This document shows positions 46,225-54,961 of a stretch of 64,000 nt of DNA, piece by piece. The stretch is from Prado023 sp963700475 (GTDB lineage: Bacteria; Actinomycetota; Actinomycetes; S36-B12; CAIYMF01). The stretch covers positions 558,001 through 622,000 of the forward strand of contig CAVOXR010000015.1 of assembly GCA_963700475.1 (NCBI GenBank). Reading direction: 5' to 3'. The notes under the pieces were generated by a model that was not told where the DNA came from, made no database searches, and worked only from the letters and a program-made list of their open reading frames with translations. Each line of letters starts with the position of its first letter. Positions within the stretch are counted from its first letter, which is position 1. The translations under genes were made by a program, and so were the position numbers.

Positions 46225-47292
46225 ATGTTCGAGAACTGCCTCGCCCTCGAGCGCGAGTACGCCGACCTTGAGCAGCAGATGTCCGACCCGGCGCTGCACG
46301 CGGATCCCGCGGCAGCCCGCCGGGTCGGCAAGCGGCATGCCCAGCTGCGCCCGGTCGTCGCCGCCTACCGCCAGTGGCTCCAGCTGGGCGAGGACGAGGT
46401 CGCGGCCCGCGAGCTGTCCGCCGAGGACCCCGAGTTCGCTGCTGAGGCCGACGCGTCGGCAGCCGAGCGCGAGCGCGTCGCCGAGCGGCTGACCCTGCTG
46501 CTGGTGCCACGCGACCCGATGGACGACAAGGACGTCATCCTCGAGGTCAAGGCAGGCGAGGGCGGCCAGGAGTCCGCGCTGTTTGCCGCCGACCTGCTGC
46601 GGATGTACCTGCGGTACGCCGAACGTCGCGGGTGGCGGACCGAGATCCTGGACTCCGAGGAGTCCGACCTCGGCGGCTACAAGGATGTCCAGGTCGCGGT
46701 CAAGGCACGCGGCACCGTCGAGCCCGGCGACGCGCCCTACGCTCGGCTGAAGTTCGAGGGCGGTGTGCACCGCGTCCAGCGAGTGCCGGTCACCGAGTCC
46801 CAGGGCCGGATCCACACCTCGGCCGCTGGCGTCCTGGTGCTGCCCGAGGCGGAGGAGGTCGACGTCCAGATCGACCCCAACGACCTGCGCATCGACATCT
46901 ACCGCTCCAGCGGCCCCGGCGGGCAGAGCGTGAACACCACCGACTCCGCCGTGCGCATCACCCACATCCCCACCGGGATCGTCGTGAGCTGCCAGAACGA
47001 GAAGAGCCAGCTGCAGAACAAGGAGTCCGCGATGCGCGTGCTGCGCGCGCGGATGCTGGCGGCCGCCCAGGAGGCCGCCGACGCCGAGGCCTCGGACCAG
47101 CGCAAGTCGCAGGTCCGCACCGTGGACCGCTCCGAACGGGTCCGCACGTACAACTACCCGGAGAACCGGATCGCCGACCACCGGGTGAACTACAAGGCCC
47201 ACAACCTCGACGCAGTTCTCGACGGCGAGCTCGACGACGTGATCGACGCCCTCACCGACGCCGACATGGCCGTGCGCCTCGCTGCCTCCTGA
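46225..47292 (+). CDS. prfA: Peptide chain release factor 1
   Basis: Recognises UAA and UAG stop codons and releases the peptide, 355 aa. The GGQ motif is in SSGPGGQSVNTTDSAVRITH and the stop-codon-reading P-x-T tripeptide in RVPVTESQGRIHTS, the RF1 form (RF2 has SPF). The N-terminal and C-terminal domains are complete. In actinobacteria prfA is followed by prmC, whose product methylates the GGQ glutamine; here a thioesterase gene on the opposite strand lies between them. Confidence 0.97.
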   Translation: MFENCLALEREYADLEQQMSDPALHADPAAARRVGKRHAQLRPVVAAYRQWLQLGEDEVAARELSAEDPEFAAEADASAAERERVAERLTLLLVPRDPMDDKDVILEVKAGEGGQESALFAADLLRMYLRYAERRGWRTEILDSEESDLGGYKDVQVAVKARGTVEPGDAPYARLKFEGGVHRVQRVPVTESQGRIHTSAAGVLVLPEAEEVDVQIDPNDLRIDIYRSSGPGGQSVNTTDSAVRITHIPTGIVVSCQNEKSQLQNKESAMRVLRARMLAAAQEAADAEASDQRKSQVRTVDRSERVRTYNYPENRIADHRVNYKAHNLDAVLDGELDDVIDALTDADMAVRLAAS

Positions 47293-47296
47293 TCCC

Positions 47297-48133
47297 TCAG
47301 GTGCGCGGCTCGACGAACAGGCATTGGGCACTGTGGGCCACCGCCCCGCCGCGATCGCCGAGTTCGCCGATGGTGCGGCCGATCCCAGCGGCGTCCACGG
47401 TGGTCTGCGCGCGCATCCAGATGTCGTCGCCGACGGGTTCGCGGGTCAGGTGCAGCGTGAGGTCGGTGTTGACGAACACGAGCGCCCCCGGGTTGGCCAC
47501 CGCCGAGATCCCGCTCGCCGAATCGGCCACGGCCACCAGCCTCTCGATCGGGTGGGTTTCCTCCCCCTCCACCAGATCGACGCCGAGCATGGTCCAGACG
47601 GCGGCCGGCCCTGGCGCCTCGAAGGAGCCCTCGGCCCAGAGCCAGTGGATGGCGTCCAGGTAGCCCGGGTGCCAGCCGTCGGGCCGCGGCATGGGCTGCA
47701 GGGACTCCGGCGCCGAGGGGGGAGCCGTATCGGGTGTGGCGGGGATCCCTGCGCGGACCGGGGAGTCCTCCCCGAGCTGCCGGACGAACCAGGCGCGCAG
47801 TGTCATGAGGGGTCGGTCTGGTGCGTCGGCGCAGGCCAGGCTTGACTCGGTCAGGGCGACTCGCCGACCGGGGCGCAGGGTCCGGGCGGTGACGACCAGG
47901 TCGGCCACCGGCACGGGGGACAGGATGTCGAAAGTCAGCCGTGCCGGCAGGGCGCCGGCAGGCAGCCCCCCGAGTCGGCGTACTGCCCGCGTGAGCAGCG
48001 CCGACGGAGGGCCGGCGTGTTGCAGCCCGGCGGCCCAGGGACCGGTCGTGTGCACGGTCGAGCGGACGCGGGCGCTGAGCTCGCCGCGCACGGGATCGTT
48101 CTGCTCCACCAATTCGTAGAAGGCCTCGGTCAC
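47297..48133 (-). CDS. Acyl-CoA thioesterase-like protein (double hotdog, 4HBT_3 type)
   Basis: A 278-aa protein with two hotdog halves in the arrangement of TesB-like thioesterases. The first half has GPWAAGLQHAGPPSALLTRA and RLTFDILSPVPVADLVVTAR; the second contains FVNTDLTLHLTREPVGDDIWM, the strand-pair block of the family, and the Asp of NTDLTLH is a usual catalytic residue. The GTG at 48133 is 42 bp from the divergent prmC. It sits within 5 nt of the end of prfA. The acyl substrate is unknown. Confidence 0.75.
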   Translation of the reverse strand: MTEAFYELVEQNDPVRGELSARVRSTVHTTGPWAAGLQHAGPPSALLTRAVRRLGGLPAGALPARLTFDILSPVPVADLVVTARTLRPGRRVALTESSLACADAPDRPLMTLRAWFVRQLGEDSPVRAGIPATPDTAPPSAPESLQPMPRPDGWHPGYLDAIHWLWAEGSFEAPGPAAVWTMLGVDLVEGEETHPIERLVAVADSASGISAVANPGALVFVNTDLTLHLTREPVGDDIWMRAQTTVDAAGIGRTIGELGDRGGAVAHSAQCLFVEPRT

Positions 48134-48175
48134 GGGGCCAGTATCCGCCCGAGGCGGCCGACGTAGGGTGCTGCG

Positions 48176-49300
48176 GTGGAGTCGACCCGGGAACTGCTGG
48201 CGCTGGCCGGTGAGCAGCTGGCGACGGCTGGTGTGCCCACCCCGGAGGTGGACGCCGAGCTGCTGCTGGCCCACGTGACCGGTCGGCCGCGCGCCCTGCT
48301 CCGGATGGCGGGGGGAAGCGTCAGCCAGGAGCAGTCCTCGGCGTTCGCGCAGCTCGTGGCGCGGCGGGTCCAGCGGATTCCCTTGCAGCACCTGACCGGG
48401 CTGGCCCCGTTCCGCCACCTCGAGCTGCGGGTGGGGCCCGGGGTGTTCATCCCGCGGCCGGAGACGGAGCTGATGGTGGACCACGTGCTGGAGTTCGCGG
48501 CTGACCCCCCCGGCTCTCGGGAGGCGGTCGGGTCCGGCGCAGATCCCGCCGACGTTCTCGACCCCGTGGGTGATCCACCAACAGGCGCAGATGGGCGCCT
48601 GCTGGTGGTCGACCTCTGCTCGGGTTCGGCTGCGTTGGCCCTGTCGATCGCGACTGAGCTGCCCCGCAGCCGGGTGATCGCCGTCGAGCTGTCGGACGAG
48701 GCAGTGACCTGGGCCCGGTTGAACATCGAGGACCATGCCGCCCAGGTCACAGCTGTGGGCAGCTCGATCGAACTGCTGGCGGCGGACGCGACCCGCGTCG
48801 CTGCCGCCGGCGGGGCGCTGGAGCACCTGCGCGGATCGGTGGACCTGGTCGTCACCAACCCCCCGTACGTGCCCGAGGACGCGATCCCGCGCGAGCCGGA
48901 GGTGCGCGACCACGACCCCGACCTTGCGCTCTACGGGGGAGCCGACGGGCTCGAGCTCGTGCGTCCGCTCGCCGAGCAGGCTGCCCTCCTGCTGCGGCCC
49001 GGAGGGCTCCTGCTCGTCGAGCACGCGGACGTGCAGGGGGAGGACGCGGGGGAGTCCGGAGTTCCGTTCGTCCTGCGCCGCCAGCCCGAGCCGACGGCGC
49101 CCGACCCTGCGCTGCCCACCGGCGACCCCGGCGACAACGCCGCAAGCACCCACCGCGCCCGCGCCGCCAACGCCCCCGCGGCCGTGCCCCCGGACGGCAC
49201 CCGGCCGTGCGCGTGGACGCACGTCACCGACCACCTCGACCTTGCCGGCCGGCCCCGGCACACCTGGGCGATCCGCTCGGCGGGCAGGATGGCGCCGTGA
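48176..49300 (+). CDS. prmC: Release factor glutamine methyltransferase
   Basis: SAM-dependent N5-glutamine methyltransferase of RF1/RF2, 374 aa, longer than the usual 280-300. The core is clear: FIPRPETELMVDHVLEFA, motif I LLVVDLCSGSAALALSIA, and the substrate-binding NPPY in LVVTNPPYVPEDAIP. Two extra stretches account for the length: about 35 residues before motif I (about 110-142, containing a DNA palindrome) and a Pro/Ala-rich piece of about 45 residues near the C-terminus (FVLRRQPEPTAPDPALP to GTRPCAW). It starts at GTG 48176 and its stop overlaps sua5 (TGATG). Confidence 0.92.
   Translation: MESTRELLALAGEQLATAGVPTPEVDAELLLAHVTGRPRALLRMAGGSVSQEQSSAFAQLVARRVQRIPLQHLTGLAPFRHLELRVGPGVFIPRPETELMVDHVLEFAADPPGSREAVGSGADPADVLDPVGDPPTGADGRLLVVDLCSGSAALALSIATELPRSRVIAVELSDEAVTWARLNIEDHAAQVTAVGSSIELLAADATRVAAAGGALEHLRGSVDLVVTNPPYVPEDAIPREPEVRDHDPDLALYGGADGLELVRPLAEQAALLLRPGGLLLVEHADVQGEDAGESGVPFVLRRQPEPTAPDPALPTGDPGDNAASTHRARAANAPAAVPPDGTRPCAWTHVTDHLDLAGRPRHTWAIRSAGRMAP
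48575..48608. repeat. 14-bp inverted repeat within prmC
   Basis: Arms 48575-48588 (ccaccaacaggcgc) and 48595-48608 (gcgcctgctggtgg) match at 13 of 14 positions around a 6-nt loop. The right arm partly encodes methyltransferase motif I; the left arm falls in the prmC-specific insertion. Confidence 0.65.
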
Positions 49301-49965
49301 TGCGCATCCACACGAACACCCCGGAGGAGCGTGACCGCGGGTTGGCCGCCGCGGCGGCGGCACTGCGTCGCGGCCAGCTGGTCGGCCTTCCACTGGACAC
49401 GGCCTACGGGATCGCCGCCGATGCCTTCAGCTCACGCGGCACCCAGGCCCTGCGGGACGCCAAGGGTCGCGCCGACCTGTCGATCCCCGTGATGGTGCCG
49501 AGGATCGCCACGGTGTCCGGCATCGCCGAGGTCGACTCCGACGCACGCCGACTCATGCTCGACTTCTGGCCGGGGTCGCTCACGCTCGTCCTGCCGGCGC
49601 AGCCGACGCTGGCGTGGTCGCTGACGGATCCGTCGGGCCGGGTCGCCGTGCGGATGCCCCTGCACCCGCTCGCGCTCGACCTGCTCGAACGCACCGGCCC
49701 ATTGGGCGTGGTCGCGGCGGCCCAGTCACTGACCCCGGGCGAGCCGGCAGACGCCGACGGGTCGTTCCCCGAGGAGCTCGCTGAGCTCCTGGCGGTCCTG
49801 CTCGATGCCGGAGCCCTGCCCCCCGGCTCCGCATCCGCCGTTGTGGACCTGACCGGCCCCGCCCCGGTGCTGGTCCGGCCCGGACCGCTGGATCCCGACG
49901 ACCTGCGAGCGACCTGCCCGGGACTCATCGTGCCGACCGCAGGGCCCCAGCCGCAGGGCACGTAG
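49300..49965 (+). CDS. L-threonylcarbamoyladenylate synthase (Sua5/YrdC/TsaC)
   Basis: Makes threonylcarbamoyl-AMP from threonine, bicarbonate and ATP for the t6A modification of ANN-decoding tRNAs, 221 aa. The YrdC fold is seen in ALRRGQLVGLPLDTAYGIAA, FWPGSLTLVLPA and VRMPLHPLALDLL. It is the Rv1301 equivalent and, as in mycobacteria, directly follows prmC. In the DTAYG block the family usually has TxTxYG. There is no C-terminal Sua5 domain, so it is a TsaC-length protein. The start overlaps the prmC stop. Confidence 0.9.
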   Translation: MRIHTNTPEERDRGLAAAAAALRRGQLVGLPLDTAYGIAADAFSSRGTQALRDAKGRADLSIPVMVPRIATVSGIAEVDSDARRLMLDFWPGSLTLVLPAQPTLAWSLTDPSGRVAVRMPLHPLALDLLERTGPLGVVAAAQSLTPGEPADADGSFPEELAELLAVLLDAGALPPGSASAVVDLTGPAPVLVRPGPLDPDDLRATCPGLIVPTAGPQPQGT

Positions 49966-50012
49966 ACTCGGGCGCGTCCGGCGAACCCTCGATCGCGCCC
50001 TGGAGCCCGCCC

Positions 50013-51284
50013 ATGAGCCTTGACACCCCCTTCTGGGGTCCCGACTTCGATGCCCTCACCGCTGAGGACCCTGAGATCGCGGGGGTCATCCTCGGCGAGC
50101 TCGACCGGCTGCGCGCCGGCCTGCAGCTGATCGCCAGCGAGAACTTCACCTCGCCCGCGGTGCTCGCGGCCCTGGGCTCCACGTTGAGCAACAAGTACGC
50201 CGAGGGGTACCCGGGCCGGCGGTACTACGGCGGCTGTGCCGTCGTCGACGACGCCGAGACCATCGGGATCGAGCGGGCCAAGGCCCTGTTCGACGCCGAC
50301 CACGCCAACCTGCAGCCGCACTCCGGGGCGAGCGCGAACATCGCCGCCTACGGCGCGTTCATGAAGCCCGGCGAGACGGTGCTGGCGATGAGCCTGCCCC
50401 ACGGCGGTCACCTCACCCACGGCACCAAGGTGTCGTTCTCCGGCAAGTGGTTCAACGCGGTGCACTACGGCGTCAACCCGACCACCGAGGACATCGACTA
50501 CGACCAGGTCCGCGACCTGGCCCGCGAGCACCGGCCGCGGATGATCATCTGCGGCGGCTCGGCCATCCCGCGGCTGATCGACTTCGCCGCCTTCCGCGAG
50601 ATCTCCGACGAGGTCGGGGCCATCCTGATGGTCGACGCGGCGCACTTCATCGGCCTCGTCGCCGGCAAGGCGATCCCCAGCCCCGTTCCGTACGCGGACG
50701 TCGTGACGTTCACCACCCACAAGGTCCTGCGCGGCCCGCGGGGCGGGATGATCCTGGCGAAGGCTGAGCACGCGGCGGCCATCGACAAGGCCGTGTTCCC
50801 GATGATGCAGGGCGGTCCGCTCATGCACGCGGTGGCAGCCAAGGCAGTGGCCCTCAAGGAGGCCGCCAGCCCGGAGTACGCCCAGTACGCCCGTGACGTC
50901 ATCGCCAACTCCCAGGCGCTGACCGCGGGGCTGGCCGCCCAGGGGATGCGCCCGGTCACCGGCGGGACCGACACGCACCTGGCGCTGCTGGACCTGCAGG
51001 CGACCGGCGTCACCGGCACCGATGCAGAGGCCCGCTGTGACGTCGCCGGGATCGTGCTGAACAAGAACGCGATCCCCAACGACCCCCGCCCGGCCAGCGT
51101 GGCCTCCGGCATCCGGGTCGGCACCCCGTCGGTGACGACCCAGGGGATGGGCGTCGAGCAGATGGCCACGATCGCCGAGCTGATCGGACGGGCCATACGC
51201 GACGAGGACGGGTCGGCCGCCGATGGGATCAGGGCCGAGGTCACCGAGCTGGTCACCGCCTTCCCGGCGTACCCACGCGGCTAG
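50013..51284 (+). CDS. glyA: Serine hydroxymethyltransferase
   Basis: PLP enzyme interconverting serine and glycine with tetrahydrofolate, 423 aa. The start includes LQLIASENFTSPAVLAALGS and NKYAEGYPGRRYYGGC; the PLP lysine lies in TFTTHKVLRGPRGGMI; the PHSGASAN motif binds PLP. Near the C-terminus RVGTPSVTTQGMG is the family signature. It is not at this place in M. tuberculosis; here it is inserted between sua5 and wecA and its TAG overlaps the wecA GTG by one base. Confidence 0.96.
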   Translation: MSLDTPFWGPDFDALTAEDPEIAGVILGELDRLRAGLQLIASENFTSPAVLAALGSTLSNKYAEGYPGRRYYGGCAVVDDAETIGIERAKALFDADHANLQPHSGASANIAAYGAFMKPGETVLAMSLPHGGHLTHGTKVSFSGKWFNAVHYGVNPTTEDIDYDQVRDLAREHRPRMIICGGSAIPRLIDFAAFREISDEVGAILMVDAAHFIGLVAGKAIPSPVPYADVVTFTTHKVLRGPRGGMILAKAEHAAAIDKAVFPMMQGGPLMHAVAAKAVALKEAASPEYAQYARDVIANSQALTAGLAAQGMRPVTGGTDTHLALLDLQATGVTGTDAEARCDVAGIVLNKNAIPNDPRPASVASGIRVGTPSVTTQGMGVEQMATIAELIGRAIRDEDGSAADGIRAEVTELVTAFPAYPRG

Positions 51285-52397
51285 TGCGCGAGTACGGGCT
51301 CAGCCTGCTCGTCGCCGCCGCCCTGACCTTCCTGGTCATGCCGGTGGTGCGCTCGCTCGCCCTGCGCGCCGGTGCTGTCGCCGGAGTCCGTGACCGCGAC
51401 GTCCATGACCACGCCATCCCGCGCTGGGGCGGCCTGGGGATGTTCCTCGGCCTGTGCGCCGGGATGGTGCTGGCCAGCAAGCTGCCGATGATGCGCTCGG
51501 TGTTCGAGGGGGCCTCGACCGAGGGTGTGGCCCTGATGTCGGGAGCCGTGATCATCGTGGCCCTCGGCCTGGCCGACGACCGCTGGGAGCTCGACGCGCC
51601 CACAAAGATGGCCGGCCAGGTCCTGGCGGCCGCGGTCATGGCCTTCCAGGGGATCACCCTGCTGTGGCTGCCGATCGACGGGGTGCTGGTCCTGGACCCG
51701 ACCACGTCGGTCCTGCTGACGGTGCTGATCGTGCTCGTCAGCGTCAACGCCATCAACTTCATCGACGGCCTCGACGGCCTGGCGGCGGGGATCACGGCCG
51801 TTTCGGCGGCGGCCTTCTTCGTCTACGCCTACCTTCTCAGCGTGCAGTTCGGCGTCGAGCGCGCGACGCTCTCGGCGCTGGTCTCGGCCCTGCTGGTCGG
51901 CATCTGCATCGGATTCCTGCCGCACAATGTCTTCCCGGCACGGCTGTTCATGGGCGACACCGGGTCGATGCTCATCGGCTACCTGATGGCTGCCAGCGTC
52001 ATCACCCTGACGGGCAAGGTGGACCCGAACGCGCTGGCGGGGCACGACGCTGCTGCCAGCGCTGCTCCCGATCCTGGTCCCGCTCGCCGTCCTGGCCGTG
52101 CCGCTCATCGACCTCGGTCTGGCCGTCGTCCGGCGCACACGGGCCGGGCGCTCACCGTTCGCGCCCGACAAGCAGCACCTGCACCACCGCCTCCTGGAGA
52201 TGGGCCACTCCCAACGACGCGCCGTCCTGCTGCTGACCGGATGGGCCGCCCTGATCGCCTTCTCGGTGGTCCTCCTGGCCTTCGTCCCGCTCGTGAACGC
52301 CCTCATCGCCAGTGCCGTCGGAGCCGTCCTGCTCGGGATCGGGGTCGCCTGGCCGAGCATGCGCGGGCGCACTCGCACTCGATCGGAGGTCGCATGA
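51284..52397 (+). pseudogene. WecA/Rfe-like undecaprenyl-phosphate GlcNAc-1-phosphate transferase, one frameshift
   Basis: Membrane glycosyl-1-phosphate transferase of the MraY/WecA family, about 370 residues when repaired; in mycobacteria the equivalent (Rv1302) starts arabinogalactan linker synthesis. The first part has DVHDHAIPRWGGLGMFLG, ADDRWELDAPTKMAGQ, NAINFIDGLDGLAAGI and the catalytic MGDTGSMLIGYLMAA. After LAG the frame is lost at the G run 52039-52042; three G would give LAGTTLLPALLP and then AVPLIDLGLAVVRRT, SPFAPDKQHLHHRLLEMGHS and the end of the family. HLHHRLL is a conserved family motif. Since such genes are normally needed, an assembly error is the likely cause. The stop overlaps the next gene (ATGA). 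Confidence 0.85.
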
Positions 52398-52858
52398 CCG
52401 ACACAACCGGGCCGGCCGACGACTCACCGAGCGCCCCGCGGCAGGGTCCCACTGCTCTCGTCACCCCCATGCGCCGGGTGCTGCGGATCGGACTGGTCGC
52501 CTTCCTGGTGGCACTGCCGCTGGCGGTGCTCATCGGCTACCTCGTGGCCGGAGCCGCTGGAGCCTGGGGCGCGGCCATCGGCATGGGGATCGCCGTCGGG
52601 TTCTTCACCATCACTGTCGGCGTCGCCCTGGGCACTGCGGGGATGGACACGACCGCCCTCGGAGCGTCGGTTCTCGGCTCCTGGCTGATCAAGATGGTCC
52701 TGCTCCTCGTGGTGCTGGCGCTGCTCCGCGACGCCGACTTCTACTCCCGACCCGTGCTGTTCATCTGCCTGCTGGTCGGCACGATCGGCGCTCTCGTGCT
52801 CGAGGCGCTCGTGGTGACCCGCACCCAGGTCCCGTACACCGAGTCCCCGCCCCGATGA
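52394..52858 (+). CDS. ATP-synthase-associated membrane protein (AtpI-like, Rv1303 position)
   Basis: A 154-aa protein with a polar N-terminus and four hydrophobic segments (for example GLVAFLVALPLAVLIGYLVA and LGSWLIKMVLLLVVLALL), placed between wecA and the atp genes like Rv1303. It overlaps the neighbours on both sides (ATGA). Members of this group are thought to help assemble the c-ring or handle Mg2+; sequence conservation is low, so I rely mainly on position. Confidence 0.7.
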   Translation: MTDTTGPADDSPSAPRQGPTALVTPMRRVLRIGLVAFLVALPLAVLIGYLVAGAAGAWGAAIGMGIAVGFFTITVGVALGTAGMDTTALGASVLGSWLIKMVLLLVVLALLRDADFYSRPVLFICLLVGTIGALVLEALVVTRTQVPYTESPPR

Positions 52859-53190
52859 GCGGGCCCGACCCGATGAGCGGGCCCGACCCAGCACCTGAGC
52901 AGCCCGGCGCACCTGAGCAGCCCGGCGTGCCCGGGCCTGATGGGGCAGCCACGCCGGACCCGTCCGCGCCCGCGAAGCGCCCCATGCACCCCTCGCTCGA
53001 GCCCACGGGGGAGCACGTGGCGCACTCGGCAATCGGTTCGCTGCTGGGCGGTGTGCTCGTCTGGGGAGGCGTCGGGCTGCTGCTGGACCGTTGGCTCGGC
53101 ACCGGGCGGGTCCTGACGGCGTTGGGGGTGGTGGTCGGTTCCCTGACCGGGTTCGTCATCGTGTATCTTCGCTTCGGACGCGATGAGTAG
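52855..53190 (+). CDS. AtpZ/AtpI family small membrane protein
   Basis: A 111-aa protein, start ATG overlapping the previous stop. About 55 N-terminal residues are Pro/Gly/Asp-rich with two short duplications (MSGPDP twice, APEQPG repeated). Two membrane helices follow: IGSLLGGVLVWGGVGLLLDRW and VLTALGVVVGSLTGFVIVYL, the AtpZ two-helix pattern with the intervening Asp-Arg and Gly. AtpZ works with AtpI in some bacteria as a small cation channel or assembly factor for the ATP synthase. Confidence 0.75.
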   Translation: MSGPDPMSGPDPAPEQPGAPEQPGVPGPDGAATPDPSAPAKRPMHPSLEPTGEHVAHSAIGSLLGGVLVWGGVGLLLDRWLGTGRVLTALGVVVGSLTGFVIVYLRFGRDE

Positions 53191-53238
53191 CTTCTGTCGT
53201 CGGTCCACAAGACCACCGCGATCCCGGAAGGGCCCACT

Positions 53239-54057
53239 GTGCTGAACGTTCCAGCCGCCATCGGGCTGCTCGCCCCGATGGAAGATGCGAACGATGCAGG
53301 GGGCTACGACGCCCCCACCATCATGGAGTTCTTCCCGCCGCAGCTGGGTGACTACTGGTGGTCCCCCACCCGGATCGACCTCATCGGGTTCTTCATGGCG
53401 GGGGTCCTCGCGCTGTTCTTCGTGCTGGCCATGAGGAAGCCCACGCTGGTCCCCGGCAAGCTGCAGAACCTCGGCGAGATGGCGCTCGAGCTGGTCTACG
53501 TCAACATCATCGACGAGGTGATGGGATCCAAGGGCCGACGGTTCGCACCGATCATCGTGACCCTCTTCTGGATGGTGCTGGCCTTCAACATCACGGGCAT
53601 CATTCCCCTGATGCACATCGCGGGCACCGCGGTGATCGGCGTCCCGCTCGTGCTGGCGATGGTCTCCTACGTGACCTTCAACTACGCGGGCATCAAGGAG
53701 CACGGGTTCGGCCAGTACATGAAGCTGAACCTCTTCCCCCCGGGCGTTCCCAAGCCGATCTACCTGCTGGTCACCCCGATCGAGTTCATCTCGACGTTCA
53801 TCCTGCGCCCGGTCACGCTCACCATCCGTCTCCTGGCCAACATGATGGCCGGTCACCTGCTGCTCGTACTGTTCTTCAGCGCGACGAGCTACCTGCTGAT
53901 CGAGGGCGAGGGGCTGATGAAGCTGTTCGCGATCCCCTCGTTCCTGATGGGCTTCGCGTTCGTCGCGTTCGAGTTGATCGTCGCGCCGCTGCAGGCCTAC
54001 ATCTTCGCCCTGCTGACCGCCGTCTACATCGACGGTGCGATGAGCCACGAGCACTAG
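53239..54057 (+). CDS. atpB: ATP synthase F0 subunit a
   Basis: Stator-side proton channel subunit, 272 aa. The essential Arg is in ILRPVTLTIRLLANMMAGHL, and the late GMSHEH-like end (AMSHEH) and AFELIVAPLQAYIFALLTAVY are typical. It starts with GTG at 53239 after a GGAAGGG; MEDAND at 53278 is a possible later start. First gene of atpBEFHAGDC. Confidence 0.96.
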   Translation: MLNVPAAIGLLAPMEDANDAGGYDAPTIMEFFPPQLGDYWWSPTRIDLIGFFMAGVLALFFVLAMRKPTLVPGKLQNLGEMALELVYVNIIDEVMGSKGRRFAPIIVTLFWMVLAFNITGIIPLMHIAGTAVIGVPLVLAMVSYVTFNYAGIKEHGFGQYMKLNLFPPGVPKPIYLLVTPIEFISTFILRPVTLTIRLLANMMAGHLLLVLFFSATSYLLIEGEGLMKLFAIPSFLMGFAFVAFELIVAPLQAYIFALLTAVYIDGAMSHEH

Positions 54058-54127
54058 ACCCAACGAATCACCGCACACCCCAGACTCCCGGGCGACCGCC
54101 ACGGGCAACACGGAAGGAACCACCACA

Positions 54128-54352
54128 GTGGAGACGCTCGCCGCAGTCAACGGTAACCTCAACGCGATCGGGTACGGCCTCGCGGCCATCGGCCCGGGCA
54201 TCGGCATCGGCATCCTGGTCGGCAAGGCCCTGGAGGGCATCGCCCGCCAGCCCGAGGCCACGGGTGTGCTGCGCACCAACATGTTCCTGGGCATCGCCTT
54301 CACCGAGGCCCTGGCGCTCATCGGCCTGGTCGCCGGCTTCCTCTTCACCTGA
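54128..54352 (+). CDS. atpE: ATP synthase F0 subunit c
   Basis: Rotor-ring proteolipid, 74 aa, two helices joined by the polar loop ARQPEA. The ion-binding carboxylate is the Glu in AFTEALALIGLV. The Na+-type ligand pattern is absent (Ala after the Glu), so protons are the likely coupling ion. GTG start at 54128 with GGAAGGA upstream. Confidence 0.97.
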   Translation: METLAAVNGNLNAIGYGLAAIGPGIGIGILVGKALEGIARQPEATGVLRTNMFLGIAFTEALALIGLVAGFLFT

Positions 54353-54406
54353 TCCGCAGCGACCTCAGCACGTCACGCTGATCCCCGAGGCTGATCAGGA
54401 AGGGCC

Positions 54407-54961
54407 ATGGACACCATCATCATCGTCGCGTCGGAGGAGCCTAATCCGCTCATCCCGGCGCCGTACGACATCATCTGGGGCACGCTCTCGTTCGTGATCC
54501 TGCTGCTCATGTTCTGGAAGTACGTCCTGCCGACCTTCAACAAGGTCGTCGCAGAGCGTGCCGAGAAGATCGAGGGCGGCATCGAGCAGGCGAAGGTCAT
54601 GCAGGCTGAGGCCGCACGCAGCCGGGACGCCTACTCCGAGCAGCTGGAGTCGGCCACCAAGGAGGCGGCCGCGATCCGCACGGCGGCGCACAGCGAGGGC
54701 GGCGAGATCGTCAACGCCGCGAAGGCCGAGGCGGTGACCGCCGCGGCAGCGGTGGCTGCACGGGCCGATGCCCAGATCCAGGCGGAGCGTGACGCAGCTG
54801 TGGGCTCGCTCCAGCGCGACGTCGGCGACCTCGCCCTGCAGCTGGCCAGCAAGATCGTGGGGGAGAGCCTGACCGACGACCAGCGAGCACGCGCCACGGT
54901 CGATCGGTTCATCGCCGAGCTCGAGCAGGCGAGCGCAGGCACGGAGCCGGGCACACCATGA
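54407..54961 (+). CDS. atpF: ATP synthase F0 subunit b
   Basis: Peripheral-stalk subunit, 184 aa. One N-terminal membrane helix (IIWGTLSFVILLLMFWKYVL) is followed by a long Ala/Glu-rich helix that dimerises as a coiled coil. Here b and delta are separate genes, unlike M. tuberculosis, where the second of two b-type subunits is fused to delta. The stop overlaps atpH (ATGA). Confidence 0.94.
   Translation: MDTIIIVASEEPNPLIPAPYDIIWGTLSFVILLLMFWKYVLPTFNKVVAERAEKIEGGIEQAKVMQAEAARSRDAYSEQLESATKEAAAIRTAAHSEGGEIVNAAKAEAVTAAAAVAARADAQIQAERDAAVGSLQRDVGDLALQLASKIVGESLTDDQRARATVDRFIAELEQASAGTEPGTP

Noticed and set aside
54128..54352. Sodium-dependent ATP synthase
   Set aside because: The residue after the ion-binding Glu in subunit c is Ala and the Na+ ligand set is missing.
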